A model generated the notes under the pieces. That model did no database searches and had not been told where the DNA came from. It saw nothing but the letters and a program-made list of their open reading frames with translations. From assembly GCA_938016265.1 (NCBI GenBank), contig CALLWB010000022.1:21652-85651 (forward strand): a stretch of DNA of 64,000 nucleotides. The letters are read 5' to 3'. Shown here one piece after another: positions 45,061 through 53,010 of this stretch. The translations under genes were made by a program, and so were the position numbers. Positions within the stretch are counted from its first letter, which is position 1. Each line of letters opens with the position of its first letter. This DNA comes from an uncultured Saprospiraceae bacterium. GTDB lineage: Bacteria; Bacteroidota; Bacteroidia; Chitinophagales; Saprospiraceae.

Positions 45061-45193
45061 TTTAGCGTGATATATGGCAATATATTTACATCGAACAACT
45101 AGTTAGTTTAAATTTTCAAATGGGCTAAGATAGTGCTGTCCATTTGAAACTTTAAACCGGAAATTATCAAAGGATAGCTTCCGGTTTTATTTT
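45061..45193 (+). ncRNA. Putative structured small RNA with intrinsic terminator
   Basis: This stretch has no gene but strong structure. Stem 1 is 10 base pairs (45114-45123 with 45140-45149, loop 45124-45139), extended by seven more pairs (45106-45112 with 45151-45157) across a single mismatch. Stem 2 is a 9-base-pair hairpin (45154-45162 aaaccggaa with 45179-45187) followed by tattttcg, like a terminator. The two structures share 45154-45157, so extended stem 1 and full stem 2 exclude one another. The plus-strand T-tract and the absence of any downstream plus-strand gene favour a free RNA of about 130 nt rather than an attenuator. I do not recognise a known class; the 5' end is a guess from TATAAATTTTG. 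Confidence 0.45.
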
Positions 45194-45293
45194 CGAAGTT
45201 GTTCAAGAATGGTTTAATGAAAAATTTATAAGCGCTTGTAAGGTTTTCATTCAGTCATTTTTGAACAGTTTCTTTTTTTAGATTACTTCACAA

Positions 45294-45626
45294 TCAACTA
45301 ATTTTCATTCCGTTAGTCACCTCTTGTTCGGGTTCTAGTAGAATGACAGTTTTATCGTTTTGAACAGCGCCCAACACTAATACTTCACTCATGAACTTTC
45401 CAATTTGTTTTGGAGGGAAGTTGACCACCGCAATTACTTGTTTGCCGATGAGGCTATCTGTGGTGTAGTGTTCCGTGATCTGTGCGCTTGTTTTTTTGAT
45501 CCCTAATTCTTGTCCAAAGTCAATCCACAACTGATACGCTGGTCTTCTCGCTTCCGGGAAGTTTTTTGCTCTAGTAATTGTCCCCACTCGCATATCTATT
45601 TTTTGAAAATCCTGATAGTTTATCAT
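45294..45626 (-). CDS. csaA: CsaA-type tRNA-binding protein
   Basis: An in-frame start exists at 45659, but MINYQDFQKIDMRVGTI at 45626 matches family N-termini, giving 110 residues. CsaA is a homodimeric OB-fold protein related to the C-terminal domain of bacterial methionyl-tRNA synthetase; it binds tRNA and has been reported as a chaperone linked to export in Bacillus. Signature segments are IDMRVGTITRAKNFPEAR, KTSAQITEHYT, VIAVVNFPPKQIGKFMSEV and VLGAVQNDKTVILLEPE. The exact cellular role is unsettled. Confidence 0.93.
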   Translation of the reverse strand: MINYQDFQKIDMRVGTITRAKNFPEARRPAYQLWIDFGQELGIKKTSAQITEHYTTDSLIGKQVIAVVNFPPKQIGKFMSEVLVLGAVQNDKTVILLEPEQEVTNGMKIS

Positions 45627-45746
45627 TGATTGAGTTTTATTCCCCATAAGGGTAATCATTCGAAATGCGCTATCTGTGCTCGAATACTTTTGACAAAAGC
45701 CACCTTCCTGTATATTCTTAGATTATTATAGAATCCAAAACAGAAT

Positions 45747-46364
45747 TCAAGAATCACTCAACAAAAGCGCTGTGTCTTCCTTTTTAAAAGACACAATTAT
45801 CCAGATAAAAACTGGAATAATTACCGCCGTTCCAATGTGTTGAACAAACAAATAATCCAATCCAGACACCAGTCTTTCCCAGACACCGGACAACTGAACC
45901 ACTTCTGTCCATTCCCGACCATTAAATGTCCAGAGTAGCTTGATGTATAGTTTGAATAGAATAAACAGTTGCACTAATATCAGCCCCCAAAGCGCAGCCC
46001 AGAGCTTTCGCTTGATGGATATCGGAGTAGCAATCAACAGCGCCAAAAATAATATGGTTGGCAGATAACCGATTTGCCAGCTATTCAATGGGAGTTTGTA
46101 GACTCGGAAATCTCGACGGCCTGCTTGTCTGGCAGCTGCTTGTAGTTTTTTATTGAATAGGGAAGCTCTGATCTCGTGGCCGTTCTGGTTTTGTTTACTA
46201 AATGTAACCGCGCCTTCCTTTTTAAAATTTCCAAAGAAAAAGGTTGTTTTCTGCCTAAAAAATTCTGCTTGTGTATGCTTAATCGGTCCCCACAAAATGG
46301 CTAATACAACATAGGCTGCAATAAATTTCACTAGAAAAAGCCCCAATAACTTACTGTTGAACAT
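45747..46364 (-). CDS. Exosortase-associated membrane protein (inferred)
   Basis: The protein has 205 residues with an N-terminal helix (LLGLFLVKFIAAYVVLAILW), a periplasmic loop of about 70 residues (GNFKKEGAVTFSKQNQNGHE..) and three or four further helices. No family is recognised. Its start overlaps the end of the exosortase gene by 14 bases, so the two are translationally coupled. In other exosortase/archaeosortase loci, dedicated membrane partners are encoded in this position. The loop may bind the sortase or its substrate, which is inference only. Confidence 0.6.
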   Translation of the reverse strand: MFNSKLLGLFLVKFIAAYVVLAILWGPIKHTQAEFFRQKTTFFFGNFKKEGAVTFSKQNQNGHEIRASLFNKKLQAAARQAGRRDFRVYKLPLNSWQIGYLPTILFLALLIATPISIKRKLWAALWGLILVQLFILFKLYIKLLWTFNGREWTEVVQLSGVWERLVSGLDYLFVQHIGTAVIIPVFIWIIVSFKKEDTALLLSDS

Positions 46365-46965
46365 CCAACTTCATTTTTTTAGTTTCGTATTGAATCCAAA
46401 TCATCCAACAAACAATGGCCATTATAATAAAAATCACTTGCCAGACCTCCTCATGCATCGAATCAAATATCGTAGGAAAATAGACGCCCGTCAAAAACAA
46501 TGAAACCACGCGCACCAGATTTAACACAAGCAAAAATAGCGCTCCGTACAATAGTCCTTTCCATTTTTTTGAGAACGCAAGCGGGAAGGCTAGGATCGCA
46601 GAAGCATACAAAGCAATCGGCTCAATTGCGTCGCACCCACGTTTGATCGCAATAGAAAATTGGCTCGAATTGACCAAATCACCACTGACAGTAGTACCCA
46701 TCCCGAAAATATTGAGTATGCCACTTGCCATCCAGGCATTCAGTTCTGCTACAGGAGTAAAGATGTATTCCTTGAAAAAGGTGGTCAACCAAAAAGCATA
46801 AAACAACCCCATTAATAGTGCAAACAGTAGCACAAATCTTAGGATAGGGTTGCGTTCTCTCCAGCTCTTTGTAAATTGTTGAGCGAGTTTGTTTTGAGCG
46901 GCAACATTGGGTGCGGCTGGCTGATCCGTGACGTTATTTTTCTTATTGTTTTTTTTCTTTGCCAT
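46351..46965 (-). CDS. Exosortase/archaeosortase family transpeptidase
   Basis: The protein has 204 residues: a Lys/Asn-rich cytoplasmic head (residues 1-35), then about six membrane helices. The catalytic triad of the family is visible: Cys 111 in KRGCDAIEPIALYASAILAF, Arg 152 in LNLVRVVSLF and His 171 in MHEEVWQVIF. Exosortases cleave C-terminal PEP-CTERM-type sorting signals and transfer the protein to a cell-surface acceptor. The pattern (C-D-x-I-E-P, FP..F...W.GLLYG) resembles the XrtH branch. No substrate with a recognisable sorting tail lies in this window; substrates are usually scattered in the genome. It is the first gene of a two-gene unit. Confidence 0.87.
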   Translation of the reverse strand: MAKKKNNKKNNVTDQPAAPNVAAQNKLAQQFTKSWRERNPILRFVLLFALLMGLFYAFWLTTFFKEYIFTPVAELNAWMASGILNIFGMGTTVSGDLVNSSQFSIAIKRGCDAIEPIALYASAILAFPLAFSKKWKGLLYGALFLLVLNLVRVVSLFLTGVYFPTIFDSMHEEVWQVIFIIMAIVCWMIWIQYETKKMKLDVQQ

Positions 46966-46999
46966 TATAACTGAGGATTATAAGTCTGCAAGATAACAA

Positions 47000-47203
47000 T
47001 TATGGGTTCAGATGAACAAAAATATTGATAACAGAAATTGCCATGGAGCCGATTGCAATAAATCGTAACAGTCTACCTGATTTATCAATTACCTGATCTT
47101 GTTTTTTTATGCCTTCAGGACTATTCATTTTCCATATCCTCGTGATAAACAGGTAAAGTATCAGTCCAAACAGAAAGGTTAAAATGTTGAATATAAAATA
47201 CAT
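47000..47203 (-). CDS. Small two-helix membrane protein
   Basis: The protein has 67 residues: one helix (YFIFNILTFLFGLILYLFI), a short charged middle (NSPEGIKKQDQVIDKSGRL) and a second helix (FIAIGSMAISVINIFV). It lies 16 bases after gamma-glutamyltransferase and 34 bases before the exosortase gene on the same strand, so it may be co-transcribed with either. No known family is recognised. Confidence 0.6.
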   Translation of the reverse strand: MYFIFNILTFLFGLILYLFITRIWKMNSPEGIKKQDQVIDKSGRLLRFIAIGSMAISVINIFVHLNP

Positions 47204-47219
47204 GTGCTAATTGTTTTAA

Positions 47220-48917
47220 TTAATATCCAGATGCACTATCATCACCGCGATCATCAGCTACTCCTTCCAATTTGCCATTTGGTAATCTAAGAATCGCTTC
47301 TACTCGACCTATATAATCTCGTTTTTCTACTACGTGTCCTAGATTTTCTAACTCTTTGACAACTTCTGGGGATAAGGTATTTTCTTCTACAAAAATCTTA
47401 TCCGGCAGCCATTGGTGATGAAATCTTTTATTGTGAACTGCTTCTTTTAGAGGCAAACCAAATTCCGCCACATTCAGAAATACCTGAAAAACGGAAGTAA
47501 TAATTGTTGACCCGCCAGGAGTACCGACCACCATAAACAATTCCCCATTTTTTTCAATGATCGTTGGTGTCATAGAGCTGAGCATTCGTTTTTCCGGTTC
47601 TACCGCATTGGCTTCATTGCCTACAAGGCCGAACTGGTTGGGAACGCCTGGCTTTGCGCTAAAATCATCCATTTCATTATTTAAGAAAAACCCAGCACCT
47701 TTTACGACAGTTTTTGAGCCGAAGTTTGAATTTAGGGTGGTGGTTAGCGAAACGGCATTTCCGTCTTTGTCTACGATGGAAAAATGAGTAGTTTCTTCGC
47801 TTTCGCTGAATTTCCCTGCGACTGTTTCTTCACTTTTGCCGGCTTTTTGTGGTGAAAAATTGGACATCCTTTGGCTTGCGTAGGCTTCTGCTACTAGTTT
47901 TTGTTGCGGGACTTTGTAGAAATCTGCATCTCCTAGGTGTTCCGCGCGGTCTGCATAGGCTCTTCGCTCCGCTTCTGCCATGAGGTGCACCGATTTTGAA
48001 GATTGAAAACCGAGTGCTTTCAAATCATAGGGTTCGACCATGGCCAGCATTTGGGCTAGGGTTATTCCTCCACTTGAAGGCGGGGGCATTGATACTAGTC
48101 GGTATTCATCATAATCAAAGAACACTGGAGTTCTCCAGACCGACTCGTAGCTTTTGAGGTCGTCATGAGTTATAATGCCGTTGGAAGCCTTCATTTCTTC
48201 TATTATAAGCTTGGCGGTAGGTCCTTCATAAAATCCAGCTACTCCTTTGTCCTTTATCAACATTAATGTTCTGGCCAATTCTTTTTGGATAAACTGGTCG
48301 TTTGGTTGCCAATCGGCGTCGTTGACAATGGCGGGTTGATGTCTGTTGTTTTCTTTGAATGCACCTTGAAATTCATTGAAGACGTCTGCTTCTTGTTCGG
48401 TGATTAAAAAGCCGCCAACGGCTAGTTTGATTGCGGGTTCTAGTAGTTTGTGCCACGGCAATTTTCCAAATTTTTTATGTGCGTTGACCATACCATCTAC
48501 CACTCCGGGCACACCAACTGCCAATGTGCCATTGCGACTTAAACCTTCTACCACCTCTCCGTTGTTGTCTAGGTACATATCCCTAAAGGCTGCTTTGGGT
48601 GCTTTTTCTCTAAAATCAAGCGCTTCCGTTTTTCCATCCTTGTCCCTAACAATCATAAATCCACCACCACCAATATTCCCGGCACGAGGATAAACAACAG
48701 CCAAGGTAAAATTGACTGCTATAGCAGCATCCACTGCGTTTCCACCAGCTTTTAAAATCTCCAGCCCAACCTCAGAAGCTAATGGGTGGGCTGTGACCAC
48801 CATTGCATTGTCTGTAACCAGTTGTTTTTGGATCGGGTAGGGAGGCCCTTTTTTTGTTGGAGTTGCAGAATTGCAAGCGAAAAACAGGACTAAAATAAGA
48901 AGGGATGCTATTCTCAT
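47220..48917 (-). CDS. ggt: Gamma-glutamyltransferase
   Basis: The protein has 565 residues and a lipoprotein-type signal (LILVLFFACNS, lipobox at Cys 15), so it is probably membrane-anchored in the periplasm. It cleaves the gamma-glutamyl bond of glutathione and related peptides. The proenzyme cuts itself before Thr 376 (EETTHFSIVDKDGNAVS), the nucleophile, with LTTTLNSNFGS following. Upstream NAVDAAIAVNFTLAVVYP and GNIGGGGFMIV bind the gamma-glutamyl group, with the Arg of LDFREKAP. MPPPSSGGITLAQML and SSMTPTIIEKNG complete the family pattern. Release of glutamate from extracellular glutathione is the likely role. Confidence 0.96.
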   Translation of the reverse strand: MRIASLLILVLFFACNSATPTKKGPPYPIQKQLVTDNAMVVTAHPLASEVGLEILKAGGNAVDAAIAVNFTLAVVYPRAGNIGGGGFMIVRDKDGKTEALDFREKAPKAAFRDMYLDNNGEVVEGLSRNGTLAVGVPGVVDGMVNAHKKFGKLPWHKLLEPAIKLAVGGFLITEQEADVFNEFQGAFKENNRHQPAIVNDADWQPNDQFIQKELARTLMLIKDKGVAGFYEGPTAKLIIEEMKASNGIITHDDLKSYESVWRTPVFFDYDEYRLVSMPPPSSGGITLAQMLAMVEPYDLKALGFQSSKSVHLMAEAERRAYADRAEHLGDADFYKVPQQKLVAEAYASQRMSNFSPQKAGKSEETVAGKFSESEETTHFSIVDKDGNAVSLTTTLNSNFGSKTVVKGAGFFLNNEMDDFSAKPGVPNQFGLVGNEANAVEPEKRMLSSMTPTIIEKNGELFMVVGTPGGSTIITSVFQVFLNVAEFGLPLKEAVHNKRFHHQWLPDKIFVEENTLSPEVVKELENLGHVVEKRDYIGRVEAILRLPNGKLEGVADDRGDDSASGY

Positions 48918-48966
48918 GGGTAAATAAGTAAGGGATTATTGAAATTCTGGATATGGCACTTAGGAA

Positions 48967-49719
48967 TTACTCTGCTTCTAGGGCAGCTACCAGTTCATCT
49001 GTCATTTCAAGGTTGTGAAATACGATGTCTACATCATCTACTTCTTCCAGTGCCTCTATTAACTGGAGGGCAAGTTTAGAACCATGCACATCAAGTGTTG
49101 TGGTGCTTAATGGTATTCGCTCTAGGTTAGCGCTTTTAGGCTCAACCTTGAGTTCTTCCAGTTTTTTCTGGATATTGCCAAAATCTTCGAAGGCTGCGGT
49201 GATTGTAAATACGCCCTCGTCCAATTCGACATCTTCCGCACCGCCATCAATGATTTCTAGCATAAACTCGTCCTCATCTAACGCCCCTTTTTCTACTTCA
49301 AAAATACTTTTTCGTTCAAACAAAAAATCTACAGAGCCTGTGGTGGCCATATTTCCATTTTTTTTGTTGAACACGGCGCGCACATGAGCGACTGTTCGTT
49401 TGTTATTGTCGGTAGTGCATTCGATAAACACCGCGACACCGCCATGAGCATACCCTTCGAAAGTTGGTTGAGAGATATCTCCGAGATTTGGATCGGATGC
49501 CTTTTTGATGGCGCGATCGATGTTGTCCTTGGGCATATTGACGCCTTTCGCATTGGCGATGGCTGTTCGCAGTCGGGGGTTGAAGTCTGGGTCTGCATTG
49601 CCGCCTTCTTTTACGGCGACGGTAATTTCTTTGACGATTCTAGAGAAAATCTTACCGCGTTTGGCGTCTGTGGCTCCTTTCTTTCTCTTGATTTTAGACC
49701 ATTTACTATGTCCTGACAT
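48967..49719 (-). CDS. YebC/PmpR family DNA-binding or ribosome-associated protein
   Basis: The protein has 250 residues. The opening MSGHSKWSKIKRKKGATDAK and the following RGKIFSRIVKEITVAVKEGG are diagnostic. NPRLRTAIANAKGVNMPKDN and the three-domain layout agree with family length. Members were called transcriptional regulators (PmpR) and more recently linked to relief of ribosome stalling; which applies here is unknown. The gene ends 49 bases upstream of ggt on the same strand. TAATTTG about 26 bases before the ATG may be a relaxed -7 element. Confidence 0.94.
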   Translation of the reverse strand: MSGHSKWSKIKRKKGATDAKRGKIFSRIVKEITVAVKEGGNADPDFNPRLRTAIANAKGVNMPKDNIDRAIKKASDPNLGDISQPTFEGYAHGGVAVFIECTTDNNKRTVAHVRAVFNKKNGNMATTGSVDFLFERKSIFEVEKGALDEDEFMLEIIDGGAEDVELDEGVFTITAAFEDFGNIQKKLEELKVEPKSANLERIPLSTTTLDVHGSKLALQLIEALEEVDDVDIVFHNLEMTDELVAALEAE

Positions 49720-49814
49720 GCTTGTATGTTTATAACAAATTAGAAGTGTTGTAAATGTACTAAAAATATAGTTTTTTCTATAATAAAAGGGGGGAAGCGG
49801 TCGAGAGTCAGGGG

Positions 49815-50312
49815 TTAGCTTACCAGTTTTATCAAATCATCTAATTTATACTTCATTGTTTTGATTTTTCTTTCTTGCCCAATGTTTAAAAGTTCATTCT
49901 TACTTTGAATCAATAACCAAATATTTGGCTCAACATCTAACACTTGACCTAACTTAAATGCCAATTCAGTGTTTATTTTTCGTCTTCCGCTAATAACTGA
50001 ACTTAAGTTTGATTCTTCTATTTCTATGTACTTTGCAAATTCTTTATTCTTGATTCCAATTACGCTTAGATATTCCTTTAAGAAAGACCCTGCACTTCTT
50101 ATTTGTTCTGGAGATTTATCAGATACGTAACTTTCAATCTGTAGTTTTAAGGATATGAATTTATATTTGATTCTGGATTTAGTTGATTGTTTTTGGGCGT
50201 TTTCTTTTACGGCTTTTTGTAATGCTTTATAATCCTTACTATTTATGTTTATCACGCCATCGTCTGTTCCATTAACTCCTCCAGGATTTACTATTTTTCC
50301 ATTCTTTGCCAT
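49815..50312 (-). CDS. HTH (XRE/HigA-like) regulator, probable antitoxin
   Basis: The protein has 165 residues. The C-terminal half is a helix-turn-helix of the XRE/HigA type (FLKEYLSVIGIKNKEFAKYI, then EIEESNLSSVISGRRKINTE with the recognition helix, and LAFKLGQVLDVEPNIWLLIQ). The N-terminal 85 residues are charged and probably flexible (KDYKALQKAVKENAQKQSTK), a possible toxin-binding segment. It begins four bases after the upstream GNAT-like gene, so the two are one operon. The pairing, order (toxin first) and a palindrome upstream of the operon fit a type II toxin-antitoxin module, which is inference. Confidence 0.82.
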   Translation of the reverse strand: MAKNGKIVNPGGVNGTDDGVININSKDYKALQKAVKENAQKQSTKSRIKYKFISLKLQIESYVSDKSPEQIRSAGSFLKEYLSVIGIKNKEFAKYIEIEESNLSSVISGRRKINTELAFKLGQVLDVEPNIWLLIQSKNELLNIGQERKIKTMKYKLDDLIKLVS

Positions 50313-50316
50313 GATG

Positions 50317-50811
50317 CTATAATTTTATTTTTAGGTATTTTTCTATCAATTTTAAGGACATTTCTGGTTGAATAAACATCCTTTGACCTGCGGCTAAATT
50401 AGCCCGATATTTATCTTGGTACAATTGAATTAATTCCGTCTTACTCTCGAAAGTTAAAAAACCTTCATAATCATTTTTTCCTAATTCGAAACTTTTCAAA
50501 CAAGCAAAGGCTATTAAACACCCCGCAATATTATCATATCTTCCTTTTGAACCATAATTGTGTGGTGCGACTTCAATCGTATTCATATACAACATCTCTT
50601 CATTCATTAAGGTAATCATTAACATTCCTTCAATTTCTGACTCCTTGTCTACTATTCCCAATTTATAAATTTGACCTCCTTCTACTTTAAATAAATTTCT
50701 CCAAGTGAATTTCCATCCATCCTTTTTCTTTGGCAGTTCAATTGAGGTTGCTCTTGAAATTTCGGCTAACTTCTCTTTATCTGTACTTGTTTCTAAAATG
50801 TGTACTTCCAT
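50317..50811 (-). CDS. GNAT-like protein, probable toxin partner of the HTH gene
   Basis: The preferred start is the ATG at 50811 (164 residues); an upstream start at 50841 is weaker. The centre has the acetyltransferase-like order of strands and helices: EIEGMLMITLMNEEMLYMNTI split as EGMLMITLMNEEMLYMN, then EVAPHNYGSKGRYDNIAGCL, which could be the acyl-CoA loop (Q/R-x-x-G-x-G/A like), then AFACLKSFELGKNDYEGFLT. The C-terminal ESKTELIQLYQDKYRA and GQRMFIQP complete it. It has no signal peptide. GNAT toxins of type II modules acetylate aminoacyl-tRNA; that activity here is only suggested by its coupling to the HTH gene. Confidence 0.65.
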   Translation of the reverse strand: MEVHILETSTDKEKLAEISRATSIELPKKKDGWKFTWRNLFKVEGGQIYKLGIVDKESEIEGMLMITLMNEEMLYMNTIEVAPHNYGSKGRYDNIAGCLIAFACLKSFELGKNDYEGFLTFESKTELIQLYQDKYRANLAAGQRMFIQPEMSLKLIEKYLKIKL

Positions 50812-50867
50812 ATTAATTCTTAGAAATACAAAATACAACATTTCGACAACAATATCAATTAATTATC

Positions 50868-50882
50868 AAAATTGACAATTTT
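50868..50882. promoter_or_regulatory. Perfect palindrome, likely operator of the GNAT-HTH operon
   Basis: aaaattg, a, caatttt is a 15-base palindrome 57 bases upstream of the GNAT-like start. On the minus strand a relaxed -7 TATTTTG with TTG 20 bases ahead lies between, so the palindrome would sit just upstream of the promoter. Confidence 0.55.
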
Positions 50883-51132
50883 AAAAAATAGTGGATCAAT
50901 TCCCTTTTACCTATAGTTTAACTGACTTGTAGAGGCTACAAAAAACTAACCCAGCTTCCAGTTTGTCAAACAAAATCCTATCCTTTGCAAAGTTTTTGCA
51001 AGTCCAAGATGTTCCACAAATTTATCCTTTGCAACTTTATCATTGCTGTTTCGTAAAATGAAATGACCAATTATTAACAATTTAGAAAAACATTATTCTG
51101 TTTTTTATGTTAAAATTCTCGTTCTACTATTG
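50883..51132. other. Intergenic region with a 12-bp direct repeat
   Basis: No coding frame is visible. TATCCTTTGCAA occurs at 50979-50990 and 51023-51034, 44 bases apart. The first copy contains the palindrome ctttgcaaag (50983-50992). These may be regulatory sites for the divergent gene at 51160. Confidence 0.4.
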
Positions 51133-51140
51133 TAAATTTG
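51133..51140 (+). promoter_or_regulatory. -7 promoter element of the fusion gene
   Basis: TAAATTTG is an exact TAnnTTTG match 19 bases before the ATG at 51160; a Shine-Dalgarno-like ggag follows at 51150. Confidence 0.65.
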
Positions 51141-51159
51141 CGAACAATCGGAGAAAACC

Positions 51160-52962
51160 ATGGAGACAGGAGTAGCAGTTGCAATCAATCAAGAAGACCC
51201 AATAGATAATTATCACTCACCTGAGACAAAATACTTTAAAAGCAGGGAGGAACTAGATGTAGCAGTAGGCAAGGACTTTATTCATCATGCAAATCTAGTG
51301 ACCGAAAAGGGTGAACGGTTTTTAGTAGGCCTCTCTCACGGGCAGTCACCTGCTGGCGCTTATCAGTATATCCTGGATCATTATAATGAAATAAACCACC
51401 CTGATTTAATCCGATATTCCTTTGTCAATTCTCCACTAAAAGGACAGCGCAGACTTAAAGATACCTTTGACGCAAGAGCATTCCTGAAAAGATTAGTTGA
51501 ATTAGGATTGTTGGAGAAAGAGAATGTACTTGGTAGTAATATCAAGCGGGACGATATGGAATTTTACCTTGAAGAATTCAATTCCCGATTCAAAAAATAC
51601 CTAAAAGACTACAAAAAGGAAGCCTCGGATTATGTTTTTCTGGCAACCAACTCCAAGGGACACGTTGCAGGAATCAGTCGTAACTCTGAAGCATTTAAGT
51701 CTAAAAAGATTGCGACCATCGTTTTCGACCGCAGAGAAAAAGAACTGACTGTCACGCCATATTTCCTAAAGAAAACCAAGCGTATTGCCTTTCTGGCGAC
51801 TAAATCAGACAAAAGAAGAGCTTTAGTTTGGCTGCTTTACCGTAATAATCAACCGAATGAAAGTCCTGGTTTTTTGCGCCATATGGAAGAGGTAGAAAAC
51901 CGAATGACCGTCTTTGTAAATGACGATGCACTTACCTGGCCACAAGTAGAAATTGTAAGAGAAACCAGATTTGGTCCTAGTACTATTAAGGTAGACATCT
52001 CCAAACCGTATAACGAAAATGCTAAGCGAAAACTGCCTGTAGTACTGTTGATTCATGGATTTCTCGGGTTGAATTCTTATGATGGAATTTTGGCGATGCA
52101 TCCTTCCAGTAAATTTATAGCCGCTGCCATGCATTATGGCTCCATTCCTGATCCGCTTCCAGTAGAGCGGTATTCCAAACATGTAGTGAACAATATTGAT
52201 GCAGTTGTCGATTATTTCGGATCTAGAGGACATCGGGTATATCTGTTTGATCATTCTATGGGGAATATATATTTCCTAATGATTCAAAGGGACATCAATC
52301 GATTGAAAGGGATACAAAAGCATCTATATGGTCGAATTGGGGCGAATCCATTTTTTGGGATAGAAAGCAAACATGCCATTCTTGGTTTTCTGGATAATGT
52401 GATTATTCCCGCGCTTAAAAAGGGAAATTATACAATAGCAAAAACCTTGTTTAAAGGTTTAAGAAGAGTGGTGCCTTTTGACTCTAAAGTTGGGGTCCGA
52501 AAAAGAAGTATCAATTTGACCCATTACTTTGTAGGAAAAGGTGCTGCGAAGCATCAGAAGGTTTGGAAATCGGTGAAAGAGCGAATTATATATTTAATGA
52601 CGAATATGAACTCCTTGCCACCGCTGAATAGGATACCTATGGAGCGAGCGCTCAATCGTTTGCCGCCCAAACTGTTTATTATACAAATCTATGCGGCACT
52701 TTTTGAGTCGCAGACGTTTGATGATCTTGCTTCGCTACCAAAACTCAACATTCCTATCCAAATCCTAAAAAGTGAACGGGATTCTATTGCCAAATTTGAT
52801 CCTCGTTTGTATCCAGATCAAACTACAGAGATTATTGATATCACTGATAAAAGAGAAACGGATTTGTTTAGAGAGCACTTGTTTCACATGGTCCATCCAG
52901 AGCACGCTATTCAGATCATTGATGATTTTATTAGTGCTAGTGAAGCACAAAAGGCGGAGTAA
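51160..52962 (+). CDS. Fusion of sugar-phosphate isomerase/lactonase-like domain and alpha/beta hydrolase
   Basis: The protein has 600 residues and no signal peptide. Residues 20-260 resemble the glucosamine-6-phosphate isomerase / 6-phosphogluconolactonase fold: RFLVGLSHGQSPAGAYQYIL at 53-72, and FLATNSKGHVAGISRNSEAF at 160-179, matching the GxxxDGHxASLFP motif in degenerate form. Residues 265-600 form an alpha/beta hydrolase: PVVLLIHGFLGLNSYDG (oxyanion loop, about 293-309), a nucleophile elbow DHSMG (Ser 366) in place of GxSxG, and a terminal FHMVHPEHA with the likely catalytic His. The DHSMG elbow and the altered phosphate-loop residues make the reactions uncertain. The combination is one I have not seen named. 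The promoter at 51133 points to its own transcription unit. Confidence 0.7.
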   Translation: METGVAVAINQEDPIDNYHSPETKYFKSREELDVAVGKDFIHHANLVTEKGERFLVGLSHGQSPAGAYQYILDHYNEINHPDLIRYSFVNSPLKGQRRLKDTFDARAFLKRLVELGLLEKENVLGSNIKRDDMEFYLEEFNSRFKKYLKDYKKEASDYVFLATNSKGHVAGISRNSEAFKSKKIATIVFDRREKELTVTPYFLKKTKRIAFLATKSDKRRALVWLLYRNNQPNESPGFLRHMEEVENRMTVFVNDDALTWPQVEIVRETRFGPSTIKVDISKPYNENAKRKLPVVLLIHGFLGLNSYDGILAMHPSSKFIAAAMHYGSIPDPLPVERYSKHVVNNIDAVVDYFGSRGHRVYLFDHSMGNIYFLMIQRDINRLKGIQKHLYGRIGANPFFGIESKHAILGFLDNVIIPALKKGNYTIAKTLFKGLRRVVPFDSKVGVRKRSINLTHYFVGKGAAKHQKVWKSVKERIIYLMTNMNSLPPLNRIPMERALNRLPPKLFIIQIYAALFESQTFDDLASLPKLNIPIQILKSERDSIAKFDPRLYPDQTTEIIDITDKRETDLFREHLFHMVHPEHAIQIIDDFISASEAQKAE

Positions 52963-53010
52963 TCTTGATATAGGAATAGAACAAATGATGTTGAAGTTCA
53001 TCTGGCAACA

